A stretch of 32,195 nucleotides of DNA from a virus. The stretch covers positions 1-32,195 of IMG/VR virus record IMGVR_UViG_3300034283_000468; one strand, given 5' to 3'. The stretch's first letter is position 1. Each line of letters opens with the position of its first letter. A model generated the notes under the pieces. That model did no database searches, was not told where the DNA came from, and worked only from the letters and a program-made list of their open reading frames with translations. This document shows positions 18,575 to 26,300 of this stretch, piece after piece. The position numbers were made by a program, and so were the translations under genes.

Positions 18575-19090
18575 TTAAGATTCAATTAATTTAATAGCTT
18601 CGTCTAATTCTGTATCTGAAACATTATTTAGACCTTCCCACTCATTTCTAAGTTGAGTTCTCTTTTCTGCTAAGGTACCACCTTTTTTCAACCTTTGCTG
18701 TAAAAGGTATATAAACATTTTATCTTGTATTTCAGGTGTAAACATTGTATCATCTGGTAATCCTAAAGCTGTAGCAACATCTTTAAGAGTTTGACCTACT
18801 ATTTGATATTTACCTAAAGGCGTAGCTTTTTTAGTAGATTTTCTAATTTCTTTACTATACTTATCATAAGCTCCTCCAGATTTAGTAAATTCATAAAGCT
18901 CTGCTAAAGTTTTACTAGTTATATCAACGTCTTTAAAACTTTTTGATGTTGTTTCAGCATTGTTGTACAAAGTTTTATAAGAACCAGCTTCTACTTTATT
19001 TAGAAGAGTTAACATTTTATTATAAGAATCATCTAAAGTTCCTGTCTTATTTTCTTCTGATGGAGCAGGACTGGCATCAGAAGGTTCTAC
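18575..19090 (-). CDS. COG4678-like muramidase domain, reached by -1 frameshift from the upstream gene
   Basis: The 146 residues from the ATG at 19015 match the phage/flagellar muramidase pattern: LLNKVEAGSY with the likely catalytic Glu (residue 9), ITSKTLAELYEF in the place of the usual LTSMTLGEVL, TPLGKYQIVGQTL (residues 65-77, the G-x-YQI lysozyme signature), and FTPEIQDKMFIYLL. It would cleave peptidoglycan glycan strands. Upstream of that ATG the frame stays open for 25 more codons, encoding a Ser/Pro/Glu-rich linker, back to the slippery heptamer at 19090-19096. The domain thus looks like the C-terminal extension of the 769-aa protein, giving a 940-aa fusion with the catalytic Glu at residue 803. 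Independent initiation at 19015, preceded by an A/T-rich stretch, cannot be excluded. It ends 14 bases before the polymerase start. Confidence 0.8.
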   Translation of the reverse strand, partial: VEPSDASPAPSEENKTGTLDDSYNKMLTLLNKVEAGSYKTLYNNAETTSKSFKDVDITSKTLAELYEFTKSGGAYDKYSKEIRKSTKKATPLGKYQIVGQTLKDVATALGLPDDTMFTPEIQDKMFIYLLQQRLKKGGTLAEKRTQLRNEWEGLNNVSDTELDEAIKLIES

Positions 19091-19096
19091 TTTTTT
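19040..19096 (-). promoter_or_regulatory. Programmed -1 ribosomal frameshift signal with predicted pseudoknot
   Basis: Read on the minus strand, the 769-aa frame ends AGA AAA AAG TAG, placing the canonical slippery heptamer A_AAA_AAG at 19096-19090 in the correct phase. After a 6-base spacer (19089-19084) comes a perfect 9-bp stem, CTTCTGATG (19083-19075) with CATCAGAAG (19062-19054), and a 12-base loop. Within the loop TCCTG (19070-19066) can pair with CAGGA (19044-19040), forming an H-type pseudoknot with connecting loops of 4, 3 and 9 bases. The stop codon directly after the heptamer ends the unshifted product. Slippage by -1 leads into GTA GAA CCT and on into the muramidase with no stop. 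The heptamer is the one used in E. coli dnaX, though no Shine-Dalgarno-like stimulator is visible. Confidence 0.82.
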
Positions 19097-21396
19097 CTTA
19101 CTACAGGTGGTATATAATTAAATTCATCTACTTCAGGTAAACTAGTCCCTGAAAAATATCTTTCATTTACTTTACCTATTTTACCATTAAAGATAGTAAT
19201 ATTTTGACCAGGATTTGCAAAAAGTTTATCAAGTAAACTTTTTCTTTGCTCAGTAGTTAATCCAGGTCTAGACATAATAGCATTATAACTATCTGTAAAC
19301 CTAGCAAGATCCCAAAAAGATGAAGTTTTTATTACATTGTCTTTGTTTAAACCTGGGACTTTAAATAAATAATCTCCTGAATTAACACCTACTTCAGAAA
19401 TAGCTTGAAAAGCAGATTTAACTTTAGGAGTAGCAGCTATTTCTTGTATAGGAGCACCATTACTATCTACTCCTGCATCTTTATATAAAGTAATTGTACT
19501 AGCTCTTCCATCTGTAGCTGCTAATCTTTGCATAAACAATTGTTGTTTTTCTAAAAACAAAGTATGCATTTGAGGATCTATTTTTTGAACATATTTACCC
19601 AAATCAGCTATACCAGCATTTATTTCATAAGTCTCTCCTCCATAAGTCACATCTGCTACATAGCTATTAGTACTCTCATCAAACCTTACACTATAAACAG
19701 CATCTTTCCACAAAGCTGCATTTTGTTGTAAAGCTGTCATCTCTTCTGCACTTAAATACTGTCCTCTATTTCCAGACTCAGGTCCAAAGTTAGCTCTAGT
19801 AATATTTTTAGGATTAGCAGCAGCACGTATTACAGTACTTCTAAGTTCATTCTCATCTTCACTAGCTACTGTATAACTAAATGCAGGTTTATAAATAGTA
19901 GAATTTAAATAATTAGTAAGTTTGTTATTGTATTCAGCATATTTAGAGTCTAAAGCTGTTACAGTTTTTGAATAAGCTCTATCCCATTCTTCTAAATAAG
20001 CTAAAGCAGCTTGATCTGGTATACCATTAGGAGCTAGATAGTTAAACAACTCTTCTTTGTTGCTAAATGTTTTTAAAACTGACCCTATAGGAGACCTACT
20101 TGAAGAACTATATTCACGCAAATTTAAAGCAGCACTAGCACTAGCAGCAGCTTGTTGAAGTTTACTAAAATCTACTTGACGTTCCATAGGTTGATCAGGA
20201 TCATAACCACTTATACTTTTAAAATGATTTAAAATAGACTGGTGGCTATCTTTTTTAATTTGTGCTTCTACAAGTTGAGCATTTAATTCAGCTGCCCTTG
20301 ATTTTAGCTGAGGATCTTTAATAAGATCTAAATTAATCTCTTCACCATTTATAGTATGATGAAAAGGCGTATCACCTAAATCAGGAAATTCTTGTAAAAC
20401 TTTTCCTTTAACACTAGTTACATTAGCATCTTCTTCTCTAATAAGTCCTTCTAATCCTTCTGTACTAGTAATTCTTCTATTATTTACACCTGTTACATAA
20501 TCTAATGCTGTAGTAACAGGAGTGCCTTTTATAGCAGGAGATTTATCTGTACCTTCTTTTGGTGAATCACCACCACTTATAGGACTTGAACTTTCTTCTA
20601 GATGTTTAAAATAAAAAGGTACACCAGCATTTTTTATTAAAGCTTTTGCAGCTTCTGACTTTTCTTTAGTAGAAAGGTTTTGGTTTTTTGCGTGCCAATA
20701 AGAAAATCCAGGTTTTGCTTCAGGATTTTCCATTAACATTTTATAAGTAGATTCTGCTACAGGGGCTAAAATATCTTCATCTTTGTAAGTTGTTTGAGTT
20801 GCTGTATTATAATATTTTACCTCACCGTCTACAATTTTTGTAGTAAGTCCTAATTCTTTTATTCTAGCTTCTTTTTGAATATTAAATTGTTCTTGAATTT
20901 CTTTTATAGGGTCTCCATAATACGTAATGTTGAACTTATCAGGACCATACCTAAACTTATTTTGTTCAAATTCACCTTTAGAATTTATAATACCAGGAGC
21001 ATTTATAACAGCATTTTTATTTTCAGCATCCCATAAAGTATTAGAATTTTTATCAAACCAGTCTTTAGAAGACACAACTGTTTGTACATTCTGGTCATTT
21101 GCAAAGTTTGAACTTATACTTGTAAGTTCTCTTACAAATTCTCTGGACCCTAGATTATTCTTATGCTTTTCTACAAGATTATTAAGTTGATCATTATATG
21201 TTTTAGTTAATCCTGTAGCTAAGTCTTCATGTCCTGGTGCAGCATTTAGTGCTGCAAATAAACCTTTAGTTTTACCAATTTGTTCATCGGCAAGATCTAA
21301 ACGTTTACTTTGTTTTTCTGCTAGTCCTGTTAAAAACTCAAATGGTATTTGAGGAAATACCATTTCAGGTTGTTTATCCCATACTGAATATGCCAT
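19087..21396 (-). CDS. Putative crAss-like structural or ejected cargo protein, 769 aa (frame-0 product)
   Basis: This is an intact 769-residue protein starting at an ATG 18 bases after the GG-motif gene, with an A-rich upstream stretch. The N-terminus (MAYSVWDKQPEMVFPQIPFE) and the following long helical section (about 30-120) resemble uncharacterised virion proteins I associate with crAss-like genomes, but I cannot name a domain. The middle (about 280-330) has a low-complexity Ser/Gly/Pro linker; residues 400-560 are helical with Ala-rich heptad-like runs; the C-terminal part looks beta-rich. No signal peptide or membrane segment is seen. Its location between tail genes and the polymerase suggests a virion component delivered with the DNA. 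It ends in RKK-TAG on a slippery heptamer, so a fraction of ribosomes is predicted to continue into the muramidase domain, making a 940-aa form. Confidence 0.75.
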   Translation of the reverse strand: MAYSVWDKQPEMVFPQIPFEFLTGLAEKQSKRLDLADEQIGKTKGLFAALNAAPGHEDLATGLTKTYNDQLNNLVEKHKNNLGSREFVRELTSISSNFANDQNVQTVVSSKDWFDKNSNTLWDAENKNAVINAPGIINSKGEFEQNKFRYGPDKFNITYYGDPIKEIQEQFNIQKEARIKELGLTTKIVDGEVKYYNTATQTTYKDEDILAPVAESTYKMLMENPEAKPGFSYWHAKNQNLSTKEKSEAAKALIKNAGVPFYFKHLEESSSPISGGDSPKEGTDKSPAIKGTPVTTALDYVTGVNNRRITSTEGLEGLIREEDANVTSVKGKVLQEFPDLGDTPFHHTINGEEINLDLIKDPQLKSRAAELNAQLVEAQIKKDSHQSILNHFKSISGYDPDQPMERQVDFSKLQQAAASASAALNLREYSSSSRSPIGSVLKTFSNKEELFNYLAPNGIPDQAALAYLEEWDRAYSKTVTALDSKYAEYNNKLTNYLNSTIYKPAFSYTVASEDENELRSTVIRAAANPKNITRANFGPESGNRGQYLSAEEMTALQQNAALWKDAVYSVRFDESTNSYVADVTYGGETYEINAGIADLGKYVQKIDPQMHTLFLEKQQLFMQRLAATDGRASTITLYKDAGVDSNGAPIQEIAATPKVKSAFQAISEVGVNSGDYLFKVPGLNKDNVIKTSSFWDLARFTDSYNAIMSRPGLTTEQRKSLLDKLFANPGQNITIFNGKIGKVNERYFSGTSLPEVDEFNYIPPVVRKK

Positions 21397-21414
21397 AATT
21401 TTTTATCTTAAGTA

Positions 21415-23361
21415 TTAACTAAAAATTCCAAAGTCAAAATTATAATTAGGATATGCAGCTTTTAAAGCCTGCATAGCAATTTGATTAGTCTGTTGATTAT
21501 AAATAGAGGCAGGTAAATTCTTACCAAACTGCTCACGCATTGCATTTCTACGAGCAGCTCTATTCTGTTCATTAAACATTGCTAACTGCATAGCAGTATT
21601 TATATTCTGTCCTTCTATTCCTAAATTAACTTGATCAGCTTGCATTTTTCTTGCAAGATTAGTTTCACGATTAGCTAATTTATTTTTAGCTTCTTGTGCA
21701 GCAAAAGCATTATATAAAGCAGTATATCCTGCAGGACCAGCGTTTCCTACTTGCCGCAAATTATATTTAGTTAGAGCATAAGGTTTATAATCTGTCTGAT
21801 AAGGAGTATCATAAGAAGAAAGTTTACTTTTTATCTTATAGTCTTCAGGACTCATGTTAAAAGGTTTTTGCAGTGCAGCTTCAAGACCCATTGCTAAAGA
21901 AGTAGCCATTGGTAAATATTGTCCCGAATTATTCATACCTTTTCCTGTACCTGTACCTGTACCTGTACCTGTACCTGTACCTGTACCTGTATTTCCTGCC
22001 ATACCACGCCATGTTTCTCCAGCTTCTACTCTATAAGGAACTCTATTAGGATATTGACCTGGGTCAAGTCCTGTTATGTCAGACGCATCAAAAGAATTAA
22101 TAGGTATTGAAGGTGTACGAATTGGAGAACCTGGTCCTGTATAAGGTCCTTGCTTAATAGACATATCTATAGGACTAACTGAAACTTGTGATATACCACG
22201 AGGCTGCATAGGTTGTATACGTGCATTTACTTGTTGAGTAGATGAATAATTACCAAACTCTGTAACAGGATTAGTCGTAGATGCAGGACTACCCCAATCT
22301 TCTCCTTGTTCCATAGCATAAGGAGCTTGGTTAGGATACATTCCACCAGGATACATTTGAGAAAATAGTTGTGGTCCTATTACAGTAGTTCCTTCATCAT
22401 ACTTATTAATTATACCACCTCTAGCCATCATACGTTGAATTGCTCCACCGTACTTAGCCATCATCTTTGAAGCTTCAGCTTCTTCTTTAGCTTCTAATTT
22501 AGCTTTTCTATATGCAGTATTATTCTTTAAAGCATTCATAAGATCTTTATCATTTTCTTTCCAAGCTTTTTTATATCTTTCAGCATAAGGTATACCGCCC
22601 ATTTTATATTTTACAGGTATTACAAACTTACCTTCTTGTGCAGGTACTGTACCCCTTTCATCCATACCATACTCAGGATGAGGTACCATACCTCCTCCTT
22701 TATACTCAGTCAAGATTTTACCAGTCTCAGGATCAACTAACAATTCACCTTTTTCTACATTAATCTCAGTAGGAGCTCCAGTCATTCCACCCATAGCAAA
22801 GATAGGCATATTTCCCATATTCTTTCTAAGACCTTGAGGATAATTTACTTGTCCTCCCATAGCATAGCCCATGTTAGGGAAATTCTTATTGTTCATAATT
22901 CTTCCCCTATTAGGATAAATAGACTGCGTGTTAAGTCTATTTAAAAACTGGCTATCTAATCCCTCATTTTCTATAAACTGATAATTTGTAGGTCCGGCAC
23001 TATTTCTTAAATAAGAAGATCTACGTGCATATATTTCTTTTTGTAATCTAGCGTTTATATTATCCAAATTATTAACATCTAAATCTTCCATAGTGCCATA
23101 ATCAGATGTGCCCTGTTCGGTATCTTGAATACCTATAAGATTTCCTTTCTTATCATACATGCTCTCTACAGGATTAGCAAGCATGCTTTTTTCTTTAAGC
23201 AGTCCTCCCATACCATACATAGAAGGAGTAGGCATGCCCATCAATTGGTACACATCTACCATACCACCATATTCCATCATAAAAGATTGTTGGTCAGGAT
23301 ATTTATTATAGAACTCTTTTTCAGAGAGTCCAGTCATTTCAAGGATTTGTTGCTTTGTCAT
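21415..23361 (-). CDS. GG-motif structural protein with Thr-Gly repeat linker, 648 aa
   Basis: I do not recognise an enzyme domain. The first 320 residues carry at least seven copies of a short motif, aromatic or Ala followed by x-GG-hydrophobic (EYGGMV, GMGGLL, AMGGQV, AMGGMT, KGGGMV, KMGGIP, ARGGII). These surround a compact segment at about 190-250 (EINVEKGELLVDPETGKIL ... GKFVIPVKYKMGG) that looks like a small beta domain. The same GG motif recurs in the 1293-aa neighbour, suggesting a shared docking or assembly role. Residues about 456-473 are a Gly-Thr repeat encoded by a DNA hexamer array. The last 150 residues are helical and Gln/Asn/Ala-rich. It lies in a tightly packed block (4 bases after the previous stop), so it is probably a virion protein. 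Function is unknown. Confidence 0.7.
   Translation of the reverse strand: MTKQQILEMTGLSEKEFYNKYPDQQSFMMEYGGMVDVYQLMGMPTPSMYGMGGLLKEKSMLANPVESMYDKKGNLIGIQDTEQGTSDYGTMEDLDVNNLDNINARLQKEIYARRSSYLRNSAGPTNYQFIENEGLDSQFLNRLNTQSIYPNRGRIMNNKNFPNMGYAMGGQVNYPQGLRKNMGNMPIFAMGGMTGAPTEINVEKGELLVDPETGKILTEYKGGGMVPHPEYGMDERGTVPAQEGKFVIPVKYKMGGIPYAERYKKAWKENDKDLMNALKNNTAYRKAKLEAKEEAEASKMMAKYGGAIQRMMARGGIINKYDEGTTVIGPQLFSQMYPGGMYPNQAPYAMEQGEDWGSPASTTNPVTEFGNYSSTQQVNARIQPMQPRGISQVSVSPIDMSIKQGPYTGPGSPIRTPSIPINSFDASDITGLDPGQYPNRVPYRVEAGETWRGMAGNTGTGTGTGTGTGTGTGKGMNNSGQYLPMATSLAMGLEAALQKPFNMSPEDYKIKSKLSSYDTPYQTDYKPYALTKYNLRQVGNAGPAGYTALYNAFAAQEAKNKLANRETNLARKMQADQVNLGIEGQNINTAMQLAMFNEQNRAARRNAMREQFGKNLPASIYNQQTNQIAMQALKAAYPNYNFDFGIFS
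21944..21991 (-). repeat. Eight perfect tandem copies of a 6-base unit, in frame
   Basis: The plus strand has eight uninterrupted copies of CCTGTA; the coding strand reads ACAGGT, so each unit encodes Thr-Gly. It sits inside the 648-aa structural gene (residues about 456-473), between a Gly/Pro-rich section and the C-terminal helical part. Because the unit is 6 bases, gain or loss by slippage keeps the frame and changes linker length by two residues at a time. Confidence 0.95.
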
Positions 23362-23365
23362 GTTA

Positions 23366-26300
23366 TTATAAATTGTCTAGCCAACCGCCAGATTGTTTTT
23401 TATTATATTGTTTAACTCCTACTCTAGGATAGTTAGGTATCCAGTTGTATATTGGACCTCCTTGTGCTTTTTTCTCAGGTTGTTGTAAACTTTCTTGTAA
23501 TGCTTTTAACCCTATTGCTCCTGGAATTAATCCTTTATATATATTAGGATTAGTCATGTCAAACATTCCATTATTATACATTAATGACTTTGGTCTTGCC
23601 AATTTGCTATTTGACATAAATATATCTGATGGAATTCCATTATAAGAATCTATTGTATTTTTAGATATGCCAATTGGTATATCTTTATCTATCATATAAG
23701 AAGCTATATCATCTGTTTTTACTAAATCTGGATTTTTAGAAAAACCTATTCTATCATTTGCATATTCAGGATTATTATTTTTTAACCATTCTAAAGCTTC
23801 ATCATTCTTTATACTATGCCAATGGTTTCCAGAACCTTCAGCAGTTATTGTTGGTAATCTTTCATCAAGAGCGTATTGATACATTCCAGGATTTACATCT
23901 TCTCCCATACCAGTGTAAATATTTTCAATACTTTCGTCTGGATGAAAGAAACTAGGTTTTTTACCTACATCTTTAAATAAATGATCTAAATTATATCCTC
24001 CATTTGTTGCATAAATTTCTGCTGTAGCTTTATCAGAAGTTCCAAATAATATATGATTATTTGAATTTCCTCTTAAACTTTTTGATAAGGTAGGATCAAA
24101 AGATTGACTTCCTCTATATGAGGAGATATATCCTTCTGGAAAAGCGTTCTTAAAGTTCTGACTATTCTGTTGTACAAACTGTTCTGGTGTTCCTTGATAA
24201 CTAGAACCATCAGAATTCTTCATCCAGGTCCCATTAGCTTTTGTTCGTTTTTCAATAGCATTATACTCCTGCATTAATGCTTTATTTTCTGGTATTTCTT
24301 TATTCCATTTAGCCCAATCTATTTCTGATTTAAAAGGTAAACGCTTAGTAAATAATTTTCTTACATCTGTTAACCCAGCAGTAGCTTCTGAAGCAAGATT
24401 ACCTAAAAACATCCTTGGTACTTGAGTTAACCCATATGCACCTAATCCTACTCCACCTGCTGTAAGAGCTGCAGCCATAGCAATAGGATCAGCTAATACA
24501 TTATTCTCTGCTCCAGGTTCTTTAATACCTTGTTTATAGTCTTCAACAGAATATTTACTAGGGTCTTTAGCTACAATCTTTTCACGTCTTTCTTTCTCTC
24601 TAGATGCAGGAGTAGATACTACTTGACCTAATGTATTAGTAACAGGTTTATCAGCATTAGCTAAAACAGCTTGAACCATTGCTCTGTTAAGATAAGGCTT
24701 ACTAGCATTTTGAACAGCTTGTTGCTTAGCTGCTGCTACAGTAGGTCCAACTTGTCCTTCTTCACCTGTCAATCCACCATCAGCAAAAGTAATACCTCGT
24801 TGTGTAGTAGGTCCTACATACATTCCTGCATCAGATATTCCTGGACTAATAGCGTAAGGTATACCAGCCCTTTTCTTACTAGGTATATAACCACCATTAG
24901 CACCCATGAACATACTCATCATAGACATAGGGTCTCCAAGCATATTACCATATTGGTTATAGCCTTGTCCTATTTTACCAGCTTGTTGAGAGAATTGGCC
25001 AATACCTGATTTTCCAAATGCAGCCATTTTATCTGCATTATTCAAATTACCCATTGACCCTTGACCACCTCCCATAAAACCAGAAGCTGTTTGTGCAAGG
25101 TTAAGACCCATGCCTCCCCATTGCTTTAAATCATCTGAAGCATTAGGACTAGCTTGGAGAATATCATTTGTACCTTCAGCACCTTGACCTATTGCACCAG
25201 CTACATTACCTGATGCTATACCTCCTGCAATAGCTCCTCCTATTTTTCCAGCTCCATGAAGTCTTTTTAATCTTTGACCTTCTTTACCTTCATAGGTAGT
25301 GCTAGCTGCTTGAGCTAAAGCATCATGACCCATATCAGTAAGAGAATCAGTAAGACCTCCTGTAACTGTATCAAGAGTTCCTTCTAAAGCACCAAATGCA
25401 AACTCACCTGCTTGCCTGAAGAATCCTCCTGACTTATACATAGGTACATACCCACCATTTGCAAAGCCATGATTGTATGTGTTCTTTTTACTCAATACAT
25501 CACCATGATGAAAAGGTGCACCTACTGCTCCGCCTAATGCATGCATCCTTCCATAACTACCGGGACTCTTTGAGATAACTGTAGTAGTAGGAGCATGTAA
25601 CCTCATTGTATGATAAGGCTGTATGTCTTTACTATAATCATATGTACCAGCAGCAGGACTTTTATAATCCATACCTGTAGGTATTACATCACCTATTCTA
25701 TATCTACTAGTATTTAAACTTCTGTCATTTCTAAAGTTTTGTGTAGCAGTAGGGGTAGGAGTACCAGCAGCCCAAAGAGGTGTATCTTGTTTAGTCCATA
25801 CTGTAGAACCTGCTGCATACATAGGTGCTTTAGGAGTACCCATTTGATAGTTAGTCAAAGTTCTATCAGGGTATGCAGGATAGTAAGAAGGAGTAGTAGG
25901 AGTAGGGATACTTGAGTCTTGTACCCATGAGCCGTCAGCTTTTTTATCTAATAAAGGATCAACAAGATCAGATTTAGTATCTAATACTTGTGTAGCACTA
26001 TGCCCTATTAATAAGTTATTTACACCTCTTGCTAATTTTTTATTACCAGGTACAGTTGTTTTTAAATTTTTTAAAACTTTATACCCTTTACCAAAAGGAA
26101 CTGCTCCAGCAACTGCTCCTACATAATCTTTATTAATTAAATCCCACCCTGCTCCTACTAAACTAAGAGGATAAAAAAACATACCTCCAGCATCTATCGC
26201 ATACTTTAAAATATTTGGATTAGTGCTTTCTGAAGGTACAGGTTTAAACTTTTCTTGTAATAACTTTGCATCTTCTGGGCTAAAAGGAGGAGTAAATTGT

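Noticed and set aside
18575-19015. Muramidase as an ordinary independent gene starting at the ATG at 19015
   Set aside because: Not excluded, but less favoured: the 25 codons upstream are open in the same frame, have linker-like composition, and begin exactly at an in-phase slippery heptamer with a pseudoknot.
19087-19089. TAG stop of the 769-aa gene as evidence of TAG recoding to an amino acid, as known in some crAss-like phages
   Set aside because: In-frame readthrough would give only a short unrelated tail ending soon after, while the -1 frame gives a recognisable muramidase. The 4182-, 1510- and 1293-codon frames contain no internal TAG.
21944-21991. Tandem 6-base repeat as a CRISPR array or iteron origin
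   Set aside because: There are no spacers, the unit is too short, and the repeat is inside a continuous reading frame encoding Thr-Gly.
23390-23406. A-run (AATAAAAAAC on the minus strand) near the end of the 1293-aa gene as a second frameshift site
   Set aside because: The run is not in the X_XXY_YYZ phase and no alternative frame with a recognisable domain follows; the next gene has its own ATG.
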